A stretch of DNA of 64,000 bases, from NCBI GenBank assembly GCA_032229975.1, contig JAVXVG010000003.1:1-64000 (forward strand), given 5' to 3'. Position 1 is the stretch's first letter, and each line of letters begins with the position of its first letter. The stretch is from JAIVGV01 sp032229975 (GTDB lineage Bacteria > Acidobacteriota > Blastocatellia > Pyrinomonadales > Pyrinomonadaceae). The notes beneath the pieces are model-generated. The model saw only the letters and a list, made by a program, of their open reading frames with translations, was not told the DNA's origin and did not search any database. The translations under genes and the position numbers were made by a program. Positions 26,590 to 35,848 of the stretch are shown here, in pieces.

Positions 26590-27354
26590 TTAGTCTGTCT
26601 GCGTTTTGCGCCCGATGGCGATGAGCGAGAGACCGAAGGGCGGCGGCAGTGTGCGCTCGATGCGCTCGGCCCACGGCGCGACGAACCGGTCGAAGACGGC
26701 GATCTGGGCCGGATTCTCTTCCGAAGTTCTTCGGATGCGGTTGTTCCAGAACCAGCCCGCCATGCCGACGACGTTCATGTAGAACGCGGCTTCGATCTCG
26801 AATCCGGCGGCGTGCATCGGCGGCAGCAAGGTCTTGCGCGTGTAGCGTCGATAGTGCTCGATGGCCCGATCCACAGTGCCGTAGAGAAACTGGAACGCGG
26901 GCACGAGGATGATCGCGCGGCCACCGGGGACAAGCGCTTCGCGCATGAACTCAAGCGCGCGCAAGTCGTCCTCGACGTGTTCGAGCACGTTCATGCAGAT
27001 GATCGTGTCGAAGTTGTAAGGCTTCAACTCGGCGACGGGCGGATCGGCCAAGTCAAGCAGCATCGGATCAGCTTTGAGCTGCGTGCCCAGACGACGCTGC
27101 AAGTAGTCAACGCACATCTCGAACTTGTCGGTTGCCACGACCAGCTCGCGGTCGAGCAGCAGCTCGGTGAAGTTGCCGATCCCCGCGCCGACTTCGAGCA
27201 CGCGCTCGCCGACGTAGGGCGCGATGCGGCGATACATCCAGTTTCGATAGTTGTTCGCGCGCGACATGATCTCCAGATCGGCGACCATGACGGCATCCGT
27301 GTTCTGTGTCGCACCAGCAGAGAGAGTTGCGTTATCGCTCGTCGCGTCTGTCAT
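26590..27354 (-). CDS. Class I SAM-dependent methyltransferase
   Basis: A 254-residue methyltransferase. Motif I is VLEVGAGIGNFTELLLD (about 55), the acidic strand VATDKFEM follows, then DTIICMNVLEHVEDD (about 113) and a Methyltransf_11-type GGRAIILVPA. It ends with a hydrophobic stretch, FYMNVVGMAGWFWNN, also seen in methyltransferases found beside GT2 polyprenyl-sugar synthases. The start codon overlaps the stop of the GT2 gene (ATGA), so the two are translationally coupled. Substrate unknown. Confidence 0.88.
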   Translation of the reverse strand: MTDATSDNATLSAGATQNTDAVMVADLEIMSRANNYRNWMYRRIAPYVGERVLEVGAGIGNFTELLLDRELVVATDKFEMCVDYLQRRLGTQLKADPMLLDLADPPVAELKPYNFDTIICMNVLEHVEDDLRALEFMREALVPGGRAIILVPAFQFLYGTVDRAIEHYRRYTRKTLLPPMHAAGFEIEAAFYMNVVGMAGWFWNNRIRRTSEENPAQIAVFDRFVAPWAERIERTLPPPFGLSLIAIGRKTQTD

Positions 27355-28421
27355 TCGTCGCGCCCCAATTCTCTTCTGAGTTGCGCGGCCAACTCCTCTG
27401 TGAGCACGCGCAGTTGATAGTCCAACTCCTGCGAGCGGCGCGCGATGGTGTGCAGCACCAGCCCGACCGTGAGCGAGAGCATTCCTGCAAGCACCAGCCC
27501 GACAGCGAGCACCGCCGACGGCAGACGGGCCACCAAACCCGTCTCGAAAAATTCATAGACGATGACCGCACCCGGCACGATGCCGAGCAACGTGAGCACG
27601 AGGCCCGCCGCGCCGAAGAAGGTCAGAGGCTTGTAGTCGCGCAGCAGCGCGAGGATCGTCGAGAGGATGCGCATGCCGTCGTGCGTGATGCGAATCTTCG
27701 AGAAGCTGCCTTCGGGCCGGCTCGTCAGATCGCATGGCACTTCAACGATGCGGAAGCCGCGTTCGAGCGCCTTGATCGTCAGTTCCGTCTCGGTCTCGAA
27801 GCCGCCGCCGAAGAGGGGCAGGCCCTTGACGAATTCGCGGCTGAAGGCGCGATAGCCGGAGAGCATGTCGGTGATCTTCACCTTGAAGGTCGAGTTGAGC
27901 ACGGAGAGGAAGACGCGATTGCCGAGCCGGTTGAGCGACTTGAACTCGCTCCGCGCGCTCTCGTGCAGACGCGAGCCGACGACCATGTCCGCCTCGCCAC
28001 TGAGCACGGGCGCGACGAGCTTGTGCACATCCGCCGCCGGATACGTGCCGTCGCCGTCCACCATGACGTAGATGTCCGCATCCACCCGGCGGAACATCGT
28101 CTGCACGACGTAGCCCTTGCCCTGTCGCGTCTCGCGCGCGACGACCGCGCCCGCGCCGCGTGCCTCTTCCGCCGTGCGGTCGGTCGAGTTGTTGTCGAAG
28201 ACGTAGATGACCGCCTCCGGCAACTCTGTGCGAAACTGTCGCACGACTTCGGCGACCGTCAGCTCTTCGTTGTAACACGGGATCAAAACGGCGACGCGAG
28301 GCGCGCGCGGCGCACGTGAGCGCGCATTAACCGATGCTGACTCTCTCGCACGCGTCGGCTCGATAGTCGTTATCGCTTCCGCACTCGACACTTCATCAAC
28401 CATGAGCGTCTCGCTCGCCAT
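27351..28421 (-). CDS. GT2 polyprenyl-phosphate sugar synthase-like glycosyltransferase
   Basis: A 356-residue GT2 (GT-A fold) enzyme of the DPM1/GtrB type. Landmarks: VAVLIPCYNEELTVAEVV, FDNNSTDRT, KGYVVQTMF, the metal-binding DGDGTYPA, VVGSRL, and GYRAFSREFVKGLP. Two C-terminal membrane helices (FFGAAGLVLTLLGIVPGAVIVY and the following PSAVLAVGLVLAGMLSLTVGL) anchor it. It probably loads a sugar onto undecaprenyl phosphate, the donor type used by the GT-C proteins at 18713 and 24804. Confidence 0.9.
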   Translation of the reverse strand: MASETLMVDEVSSAEAITTIEPTRARESASVNARSRAPRAPRVAVLIPCYNEELTVAEVVRQFRTELPEAVIYVFDNNSTDRTAEEARGAGAVVARETRQGKGYVVQTMFRRVDADIYVMVDGDGTYPAADVHKLVAPVLSGEADMVVGSRLHESARSEFKSLNRLGNRVFLSVLNSTFKVKITDMLSGYRAFSREFVKGLPLFGGGFETETELTIKALERGFRIVEVPCDLTSRPEGSFSKIRITHDGMRILSTILALLRDYKPLTFFGAAGLVLTLLGIVPGAVIVYEFFETGLVARLPSAVLAVGLVLAGMLSLTVGLVLHTIARRSQELDYQLRVLTEELAAQLRRELGRDE

Positions 28422-28454
28422 CGAAGTTTCTCCAAACGCGCAAGCGCGTCGCCG

Positions 28455-29720
28455 TTACCCCGCAGCTTCAAACTGATTCGCTCCGAGTCGCGCTGCGGAG
28501 TCCTTCGCCGCACGTCCCGCGCGGGCCTGTTCGCACAGCGCGGCGAACTCCGTCGCCACACCGGCCCAACCGTACTTCTCTCTTACCAATCCGGCCGCGC
28601 GCGCCGCAAGCGAACGCGCAAACTCTTCGTCCGTCAACACGCGCACGACCGACGAGGCGAACTCTTCTGGCGTATCGGCAATCAGCAACTCCGAGCCGTC
28701 ACTGACGGGCAAGCCTTCGGCCCCGATTGTCGTCGAGACGATGGGCAACTCCATCGCCATCGCCTCATAAATCTTCAGACGCGTGCCGCCGCCCACGCGG
28801 ATCGGCACGACGTATGCGCTCGCACGCTCCATGTACGGGCGCACGTCTTCGACACGGCCCGTCACGATGATCGACGCATCGCGTCGGCTCTGCTCGATGA
28901 GACTCGGAAAGGGATCGCGACCGACGACCGTGAGCGTTACGTCAGGCACGGATTGCTTGATACGCGGCAGCACATCCTTGATGAAGAACTGCATCGCGTC
29001 CTCATTCGGCAACCAATCCATCGAGCCCGTGAAGACGAGATTGTGCGGCTCGCGCGTGTTCGTACTCACTGGTCGGAAGAAGTCCGTGTCAACGCCCGTC
29101 GGCACGTCTGACACGTTCTCCACGCCATACTCGCGACGCATCATCTCCGCATCGGCGCGCGAGACGGCGACGACCGAGTCGAAACGTCGGCACGCGGCGC
29201 GCTCGTAGGCCAGAGCCTTGCGCCACTGCTCGCGCAGGTAAATTTTCTTGAGCACGTTCGACTGCACCTCGTAGTGTCTTTGCCAGATCATCGCCTCGAC
29301 GTTGTGCTGGAAGAGCACGGCGGCGAGCGGCAGGCCCGCAGGCACGTTCACGCTCGGATTCAAAAAATCGCAGACGAGCACGTCGAACTGTTCACGCGCG
29401 ATCAAAGTTTCAATCTCGCGACGCATCGACGCAGAGACGTACTTCTGCATGAAGTAGGGCAAGGGCGAGACAACGTTACGCGCCAGCTCCGCATAGAACG
29501 CGGCGGAGAACTTCGCGCGTGTGTTGTGCGGCACGCAGACGAGTTCGTGGCAATACTCCGTCGCCCGCTCGTGCGCGTCTGCGGAGGCTGTGCCGTCGTC
29601 GAGCGTCAGATAGGTGATGTGATGAGCGCGCTTGAGTGCGCGCAGCATCTGGTACGTGCGAATCTTCCCGCCCTTATCGACCGGGTGCAGCAGTTCGGTT
29701 TTGAGCCAGAGAATGTGCAA
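28455..29720 (-). CDS. GT4 glycosyltransferase of exosortase/EPS loci
   Basis: A 421-residue GT-B glycosyltransferase. The N-terminus HILWLKTELLHPVDKGGKIRTYQML is characteristic of a transferase family that travels with exosortase EPS genes. The GT4 donor site is seen in FTGSMDWLPNEDA, VTGRVEDVRPYMERASAYVVPIRVGGGTRLKIYEAMA and the E-x7-E-like end. The start is a TTG at 29720; no ATG is available in frame nearby. Donor and acceptor unknown. Confidence 0.9.
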   Translation of the reverse strand: MHILWLKTELLHPVDKGGKIRTYQMLRALKRAHHITYLTLDDGTASADAHERATEYCHELVCVPHNTRAKFSAAFYAELARNVVSPLPYFMQKYVSASMRREIETLIAREQFDVLVCDFLNPSVNVPAGLPLAAVLFQHNVEAMIWQRHYEVQSNVLKKIYLREQWRKALAYERAACRRFDSVVAVSRADAEMMRREYGVENVSDVPTGVDTDFFRPVSTNTREPHNLVFTGSMDWLPNEDAMQFFIKDVLPRIKQSVPDVTLTVVGRDPFPSLIEQSRRDASIIVTGRVEDVRPYMERASAYVVPIRVGGGTRLKIYEAMAMELPIVSTTIGAEGLPVSDGSELLIADTPEEFASSVVRVLTDEEFARSLAARAAGLVREKYGWAGVATEFAALCEQARAGRAAKDSAARLGANQFEAAG

Positions 29721-29728
29721 GGACAGCT

Positions 29729-29850
29729 TTCGGTTTTCAGTTTTCAGCTAATGGATGATTAATTGTTAGCTTGCTTTCAGTGCTGCGACTTTGAGGGCCG
29801 CCTCTCTGATATCTGAAGTTTTCAGATGTGAAATTTGAGATCTCGATCAT
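29729..29850. repeat. Heptamer array plus short palindrome
   Basis: CAGCTTT, CGGTTTT, CAGTTTT, CAGCTAA heptamers occupy about 29729-29757. A 7-bp perfect palindrome with 3-nt loop (29811-29817 with 29821-29827) and GAAATTTGA units follow. The element fills the gap between the GT4 gene and the first asnB gene. Confidence 0.65.
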
Positions 29851-31805
29851 GCGGGCGCGACGGCGAACTCGCGCGCCGGTTCGTGCGCGGCCACCTGTTC
29901 GCCGTCAACGAAGCGGCGCAGCCACATCTCGAAGTTGACGAGGGCCCACAGGCGTTCGGCGTGATTCTCGCCCGCATCGTGTCGTGCGACGAGCGTGCGC
30001 ACGTAGTCGCGCTCGAAGATGCCGCGCTCCGATGCGCGCGCGCTCAAGACGTACTCTTCGATCACATGTTTGTATTCGCCGCGAAACCACTTGCCCACAG
30101 GCACTGGGAAGCCCATTTTTTTACGCGCGAGGATCGGCGCAGGCAGCACATCGCGCATCGCGCGGCGCAAGACGTACTTCGTCGTCCACCCGCGCCTCAG
30201 CTTCAGACGCACGGGCAAACGCACGGTAAACTCGACGAGCTTGTGATCGAGAAACGGCACGCGACTCTCGATTGATGCGGCCATCGACATCTGATCCTGC
30301 TTCATCAACAACTCGTGCAAGTAGGTCTTCGTGTCGGCGTAGAGCATCCGGTTCAGAGTCGAATCGGCGTTGGCCGTCTCGAAGTAGCGACGCATATCTC
30401 GATATGGATCGAGTGTGCCCGCGCGCGCTTTCGTCTCCGTGCTTAGCAGGTCGCGCTGCATCGCGCGATTGAAGACGGCGAAGTTGTCGAAGTAAACGCT
30501 CTCGATGTCGGGCGCGAGACACAGGAACGTGCGCGTTAATTTCTGACGGACGGTGGAAGCGACGGGCAACGCGCGTATGCGTCGCTCGACGAGTTGACGC
30601 AAGCGTGCAGGCGCGAGCCGGTTGTAGGTAGGCCCGGCGGCGAGGTTGTAGAGCGTGCGCGCGTAACGCTCGTAGCCGCCGAGCAACTCGTCGCTGCCCT
30701 CGCCCGTGAGTACGACCTTGACGTGCTCCGATGCCAAGCGCGAGACGAAGTAGAGCGGCACGCTCGAAGGATGGGCCAATGGCTCGTCCTCCTGCCACAC
30801 CATGCGCGGCAGCGCGTCGAAGAACTCTGCGGGCGAGACGATGATCTCGTGATGATCCGTCTTGAACTTCTCCGCGACCATGCGCGCGTAAGTCAACTCG
30901 TTCGCCTCGCGCTCTGCGAACGCGACCGAAAAAGTTTTGATCGGCTCCGAGACCATCCCGCTCATCACCGCCGCGATTGCCGACGAATCGATCCCGCCCG
31001 ACAGAAACATTCCGAGCGGCACGTCGGCCATCAAACGCAGGCGCACCGAAGTGCGAAACAACTCCGACCACTCCTCGATCAAATCCTCGTCGCGTCGCGC
31101 GCCTTCCGCGCCCTCCTCTGCGAAGCTCACGTCCCAGTATTGTTTGATCTCGACCGATCCATCTTCGCGCCACAACATGGTGTGTCCGGGCGGCAAGCGA
31201 CGCACGTTCGCGAACAGCGTCTCGTCGTTCGACGTGCCGTGATTCGCCAAATAATCCGGCAGCGCGGCGTAGTTAATTTCGGGCCGGACGGCGCGCGCTT
31301 CAATCAACGCTTTGATCTCGGAGGCGAAGTAGAGCGAGCCATCGCTAGTGTGAACGTAATAGAGCGGCTTGACGCCGAGCCGGTCGCGCGCGATGAACAA
31401 CTCGCGTTTATGAGTGTCCCAGATGGCGAACGCGAACATCCCGCGCAAGTGTTCGACGCAACGCGCACCGTGCTCTTCGTAGAGATGCAGGATCGTCTCC
31501 GTGTCGCAGTGCGTCTGGTAGCGATGGCCGCGCGCTTCGAGCGTGGCGCGATAGTCAGCGTGGTTATAGACCTCGCCGTTATAGACGATGTGCAGCGCGC
31601 CGTCCTCGTTCGTCATCGGCTGATGGCCGGCGGCAACGTCCACGATGCTCAAGCGGCGATGGCCGAGCCCGACCGCGCCAGAGACGAACACGCCCGCATC
31701 GTCGGGCCCTCGATGCGTCAACACGTCGCGCATACGCGTGATCGTACGCTCGTCCGCCGCGCGCCCCGAACGTCTTGAGAATGCGATGCCGTTAATTCCG
31801 CACAT
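29847..31805 (-). CDS. asnB: AsnB-type glutamine amidotransferase (paralogue 1)
   Basis: A 652-residue two-domain enzyme. The start at 31805 is fixed by the N-terminal nucleophile: after Met removal, Cys2 of MCGINGIAF hydrolyses glutamine. The glutaminase domain includes THRGPDD, NGEVYN and the conserved RGMFAFAIWD. The synthetase domain has the PP-loop SGGIDSS at 269-275, TGEGSDELLGGYERY and KQDQMSMAASIESRVPFLD. Family activity is ATP-dependent transfer of ammonia to a carboxylate. In EPS clusters such proteins are thought to amidate uronic acids instead of aspartate. The frame extends further upstream only through heptamer repeat sequence. Confidence 0.93.
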   Translation of the reverse strand: MCGINGIAFSRRSGRAADERTITRMRDVLTHRGPDDAGVFVSGAVGLGHRRLSIVDVAAGHQPMTNEDGALHIVYNGEVYNHADYRATLEARGHRYQTHCDTETILHLYEEHGARCVEHLRGMFAFAIWDTHKRELFIARDRLGVKPLYYVHTSDGSLYFASEIKALIEARAVRPEINYAALPDYLANHGTSNDETLFANVRRLPPGHTMLWREDGSVEIKQYWDVSFAEEGAEGARRDEDLIEEWSELFRTSVRLRLMADVPLGMFLSGGIDSSAIAAVMSGMVSEPIKTFSVAFAEREANELTYARMVAEKFKTDHHEIIVSPAEFFDALPRMVWQEDEPLAHPSSVPLYFVSRLASEHVKVVLTGEGSDELLGGYERYARTLYNLAAGPTYNRLAPARLRQLVERRIRALPVASTVRQKLTRTFLCLAPDIESVYFDNFAVFNRAMQRDLLSTETKARAGTLDPYRDMRRYFETANADSTLNRMLYADTKTYLHELLMKQDQMSMAASIESRVPFLDHKLVEFTVRLPVRLKLRRGWTTKYVLRRAMRDVLPAPILARKKMGFPVPVGKWFRGEYKHVIEEYVLSARASERGIFERDYVRTLVARHDAGENHAERLWALVNFEMWLRRFVDGEQVAAHEPAREFAVAPA

Positions 31806-31866
31806 GAGCAGTTGATGGCAAGTAACTAGTAGTGAGCAAGCAGTCTTTATCGCCGTCCAATTTTTA
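31806..31866. repeat. Degenerate heptamer sequence between genes
   Basis: GCAGTTG, ATGGCAA, GTAACTA, GTAGTGA, GCAAGCA follow one another in 7-bp steps, weakly conserved. It is the gap between the heparinase-like and asnB genes and includes the region before the asnB start, with no clear RBS. Confidence 0.45.
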
Positions 31867-34326
31867 TTACTGACTGACGTTTGCATAACTGTCGTCGAAT
31901 TGGAGACGACGACTCTCCGTGTCGGTCTCGACGATCAAGTTCATCCCGTCGCGGCGCGCGAACGCGAACGCAACCGGCGCGCGCTCTGCAATGATCGACT
32001 GCCCGTCGAGCAGGCAGTTGCGACCATTGATGAGCAACATCTCCACGAGAGCATCATCTCTATCAAAGCGCGCCCACGTCCATTCAAAATCAGAGACCAA
32101 TCGTTCGGCATCAGCCGAACTATCACGGCGCATCAACAGCACGTCGCGGCCCGATGCGTGTCGCAACTCATAGCCATCGCCGCCCGCAACGCTCATACGT
32201 CGCACGCGCGAGTCGTGCGCGACAGGGGCCGGTAACATGAAGGTGACGAACTCTTGCGCGCCTTCGCCTTCGACAGTATAGCGGCACACGGGCGCGTGCG
32301 TGCGCGCGCCGTAGCAGCGTGACACCCAGCCTTGATCCGCGTGCCACGCGCCCGCGCCGCCGAACGTGCAAAGCGTCAACGCGCTCTCGCCTTCAGAGGC
32401 GACGCGCACGTTTGGCGCATCGTCGTCATTCGCATCGATCAATGGCTCAACTCCGTGCGCGAAATGAAAGTTCAGATCATAGCGGTGCATGCCCGCCGAC
32501 TGTACACGGTCGCGCACGATCCAGTAGTCGCGTTTGAGGAAGAGGATGGCCCGCTCGTAACTCTCATGTCCGTCGAGACGCGCGTAGCCATCGTGCTCGC
32601 CCGCGAAATAGTCGAAGCGCGCGTGCGTGTGCCAAGCCTGTGTGCGCGCGTCGGCGACGTGATGCCAACGGAAGGGGCCTGCCGGAGTGGACGAAGACGC
32701 GCCGTCAATCGCGAGCGTGTTGTGCGCCTGCGAGCCGCGAAAGTAGTTGCGCCAGACGCTTGCGCCGGTGTAGGTGTACGTGCCCGGATCGACGAGGAGC
32801 GTGCGACCGCGCGCAGAGAGATCGAAGGAGAGCGCGTCGGCGTGCGCGTGTGCGTAGTTGAGCGATGACGCGCCGTGCGCGCCGCCGTCGATGAGCATGA
32901 AGTTATCATCACTCGTCCAACCATCGCGCAGACAGTAGTAGCCGCCTTCGCGAAAAGCGCGCGAGGTCGAAGGCGGCTCGTGCGCCGCGAGCGCATCGTA
33001 AGCGCGCAGGCCTTTGACGCCCAAGAGCCAGAGCAGTGATTCGGGCGCATCATTCGCGACGTGCTTATAATCGCCGCGACCGAACAGGGCAGCGGCCACG
33101 GCGAGCGTCGCGCGAAAATCATCGGGCGCGCGGTCGTCGAGCGGCGCGAGTCGGCCGCCGTCGTCGTCGCCGACGAGAGGCGTCGTGCCGTCGGGTCGCG
33201 TGATGTACATCAAGTGATCGAGCAGCGCGGCCAGCTTCTCTTCGAGCTTGCGATGCGCGGACGCAGACAACTGATCGTCTCTGTTAATTCGCGCGAGCAG
33301 AAGGAAGTGCGTGTAGAAATCTGCGGTGTAGCGTTGATAGTAGGTTGAGCGTTCGAGATAGACGCCGTCTGCGAGAACGTGTCGATCAAGTTGTTCGACA
33401 AGTATGCGCGCGCCGAGGTTGCGCCATCGCTTGGCGCGTTTGAATTCGGGCAGCAGCGAGCCGATGTAGTAGAGACCGAGGGCCTCGCCCGTGAGGTGCG
33501 TGTTCGGCGAGAAGTAGGTCGAGAGATACGTCTCGACGTGGCGCGCGTGCAGGTAGAGAGACTTGAGAACGCGCACATAGAGCGCGGGCGTGATTGTCTG
33601 TGAGCCACGGAAGAACTGGAGCGACCAGAGCCAAGAGATCGCGCGGAAGGAGACTTCGAGACTGCTGGCCCAGTTGATGCCGAGCTTCGGCGGGTTCGCG
33701 TCGAGCCACGACGAGACTTGCGCGACGAACGTCTCCGCGTAAGTTTCGTCGCACGTTTGCCAGTAGGCCCGACCGAGCGTCATGAAGTGCTGTTGACGAT
33801 TCAACTCCCAAGTGAACTTCTTATCGCCCGCCACGCGCGGATCGAGAAAATCGATCTCGCTCCAATGCGCGAGCGGCGCGCGCAGGCCCGACGTGGGTTC
33901 GAGATGCCAATCGATGGGCCTGCCGAAATCTAGATCGCGCAAGCCCAAGAGATCGAACTTCCCCATCCTGATCGACTCCCCACGTGCGACCAGAGACGAG
34001 CGAGCCTGCGCGCCGAAGCGTCGTTGCAGCTCGGCGCGCGTTGCCGTTGGATCGTCGAAGGCGGCGAAGAAGCGCGGTGTCGCGCGCGTGCGAAAATGTG
34101 CGAGCAGAGTTTCGGCCGTCGGCGTCGCACCGTCGAACTGATCCAATGAGAGCAGACGGAAGAACGCTTGATCGGTCGGGACGCGACTCTGTGCGGAGAG
34201 ACCCGCGCGCTCGGCTCGTGCGCAGAGGGCCTGTGCCCCGCGCACGCGCAACTCCTCTGCGCTTCGACCGCGCAGCTTTCGCAGCTTGCTGAGCACTCCG
34301 CTCTCCGTGTCGGCCGAGACTCCCAT
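31867..34326 (-). CDS. Heparinase II/III family (alginate-lyase-like) protein
   Basis: An 819-residue protein with the two-part layout of heparinase II/III family polysaccharide lyases: an N-terminal alpha/alpha toroid (about 80-430, with WYxNPNTHLTGEALGLYY-like block around STYFSPNTHLTGEALGLYYI) and a C-terminal beta-sandwich (from about 500; GGYYCLRDGWTSDDNFMLIDGGAHG, HAHADALSFDL, LLVDPGTYTYTG). There is no signal peptide, so it may act in the cytoplasm or be exported otherwise. Members cleave uronic-acid polymers by beta-elimination. In this operon it may trim or edit the polymer. The ATG at 34326 fits the family start better than the GTG at 34380. Confidence 0.85.
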   Translation of the reverse strand: MGVSADTESGVLSKLRKLRGRSAEELRVRGAQALCARAERAGLSAQSRVPTDQAFFRLLSLDQFDGATPTAETLLAHFRTRATPRFFAAFDDPTATRAELQRRFGAQARSSLVARGESIRMGKFDLLGLRDLDFGRPIDWHLEPTSGLRAPLAHWSEIDFLDPRVAGDKKFTWELNRQQHFMTLGRAYWQTCDETYAETFVAQVSSWLDANPPKLGINWASSLEVSFRAISWLWSLQFFRGSQTITPALYVRVLKSLYLHARHVETYLSTYFSPNTHLTGEALGLYYIGSLLPEFKRAKRWRNLGARILVEQLDRHVLADGVYLERSTYYQRYTADFYTHFLLLARINRDDQLSASAHRKLEEKLAALLDHLMYITRPDGTTPLVGDDDGGRLAPLDDRAPDDFRATLAVAAALFGRGDYKHVANDAPESLLWLLGVKGLRAYDALAAHEPPSTSRAFREGGYYCLRDGWTSDDNFMLIDGGAHGASSLNYAHAHADALSFDLSARGRTLLVDPGTYTYTGASVWRNYFRGSQAHNTLAIDGASSSTPAGPFRWHHVADARTQAWHTHARFDYFAGEHDGYARLDGHESYERAILFLKRDYWIVRDRVQSAGMHRYDLNFHFAHGVEPLIDANDDDAPNVRVASEGESALTLCTFGGAGAWHADQGWVSRCYGARTHAPVCRYTVEGEGAQEFVTFMLPAPVAHDSRVRRMSVAGGDGYELRHASGRDVLLMRRDSSADAERLVSDFEWTWARFDRDDALVEMLLINGRNCLLDGQSIIAERAPVAFAFARRDGMNLIVETDTESRRLQFDDSYANVSQ

Positions 34327-34424
34327 TCGTGTCTTTCGTTTCAGTCGTCGAGTAGCAGGCTTGTCTGTGCGTTGGGCCACCTGCTCGCGTTCAGATCGTC
34401 ACAGCGATCATCTCTATTCAGTCG

Positions 34425-35837
34425 TCACACCACGCACTCGTCGAGCAGCACGCGCCCGGTCATCTCCGTCGGGACTGGCAGGCCGAGCAGCGCGAGCAGC
34501 GTGGGCGCGAGATCGAGGTTGTCGCACGATGCGATGTGGCCGCCGCGCCGGATGCCTGCGCCGTAGATCATCAACACGCCCTGCGGATGATGAAAGCCAG
34601 ACTTGACGAGCCCCGTGCTATAGACGAGGTCTTCAAAGCGATAGGTCTCTTCCGGCCCGGCCCGGCGCGGGAAGTGGCAGCGCGATTCTTCCGTCACTTC
34701 GTCGTAGTGGCGTAAGGTGACGGTCAGACTGTTGTCGAGCGTCTGAAGATTGAACATCGGCTGCGCGGGCGTGTCGATGTATGCGGCTGAGAGTGCGCCC
34801 GTCACTTCCTTCAGAGTCTCAGGCGTGTCGGGGTAGATGTTGAACTGATCCGACATCGTGTTGAGCGCGCGTGCGCGGCCCTCGACGCCGATGATTTCGA
34901 GCAACCGATCCAGCGAGCGCATCTGCGCGATATACTTGCCGCGTCGCAGCTCGCTGATGAACGGCTGCTGGCCCATGCTCGATGCGACGACGAGCACCGT
35001 GTCTTCGTCGAGCAAGCTCATCATGTCGGCGAGCAGCGCATCCGCCGTGCGATAGCCGTGCGCGATGGCGTCGCCGTAGTTGCGCACCTCTTCGTCCGTC
35101 GCCGACTGCGGGAACAGCTCAGGCTGCATCGCCTTCCAGTAGGTGTGCATGTAGTGTGCGACGTGGTTCGAGTGGAACGAGGCGAAGTCGGGCCGGTGCT
35201 GACGATAGAGACGACTGAAGAAGTCGAAGTTGACGGCGGGCTGCAAAGCGACGCGCTGCCAGCGCGAGCCCGGTTCGGTTCGTTCGCGCACGAGTTGACG
35301 CGCGACACGCGTCATCGTCTTCGGCTTGAGACCTAAGCCGACGAGCTTCGCGCCGAGCTTCGCCTTGAAGATGAGCCCGTCGCCGTCCGAGGGCAGACGC
35401 ACCGAGCGCGTGTAGGTGAGATTCAATTCCTGAATCGGTCGCAGCGATGCCGGATGCGTCTGCGTGTCGGGCGCGAAGGTGTCGGGAATGTAGAAGCCTC
35501 TGACCGCGCGAGGGGGCCACGAGCAGAGACTGCCATAGACGCCGACGCTCAGGCCCTGCTCATCGCACAACTCCCAGATGCGCTTGGCGCGGATCGATTC
35601 GGGCGGCTGTTGCAGGAAAAAGACGTTATGCTCCGCCTGCGTGCGTCCCGTATAGACGGTCGTCCAAGTGATCCACGGATCGAGTTGCGGCGGCATATCC
35701 ACGCTCAGAGGCGCAGCCCACGTGCCTTCCGCCTTGAGTCGCGCGAAGGTTGGCAGTTGCCCGCGCTCGATCAACGGATCAATGAGCGTCCAAGTGATCT
35801 CGTTCAACTCGACCAGCAGAACTTTTTTCCGCGCCAT
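34425..35837 (-). CDS. Alkaline-phosphatase-superfamily phosphodiesterase-like protein
   Basis: A 470-residue protein of the type I phosphodiesterase/phosphoglycerate-mutase-like superfamily. The N-terminus KVLLVELNEITWTLIDPLIERG has the metal-binding acidic residue pattern, and TWTTVYTGRTQAEH carries the presumptive nucleophilic threonine. Later metal-site blocks include SFHSNHVAHYMHTYW, VVASSMGQQ and HHPQGVLMIYGAGI with DLAPTLLALLGLP at the end. There is no signal peptide. Substrate could be a sugar phosphate, phospho-substituent or sulfate ester; I cannot tell. The start at 35837 has GAGAGAGA upstream and avoids overlap with the next gene. Confidence 0.83.
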   Translation of the reverse strand: MARKKVLLVELNEITWTLIDPLIERGQLPTFARLKAEGTWAAPLSVDMPPQLDPWITWTTVYTGRTQAEHNVFFLQQPPESIRAKRIWELCDEQGLSVGVYGSLCSWPPRAVRGFYIPDTFAPDTQTHPASLRPIQELNLTYTRSVRLPSDGDGLIFKAKLGAKLVGLGLKPKTMTRVARQLVRERTEPGSRWQRVALQPAVNFDFFSRLYRQHRPDFASFHSNHVAHYMHTYWKAMQPELFPQSATDEEVRNYGDAIAHGYRTADALLADMMSLLDEDTVLVVASSMGQQPFISELRRGKYIAQMRSLDRLLEIIGVEGRARALNTMSDQFNIYPDTPETLKEVTGALSAAYIDTPAQPMFNLQTLDNSLTVTLRHYDEVTEESRCHFPRRAGPEETYRFEDLVYSTGLVKSGFHHPQGVLMIYGAGIRRGGHIASCDNLDLAPTLLALLGLPVPTEMTGRVLLDECVV

Positions 35838-35848
35838 ACTATTCTCTC

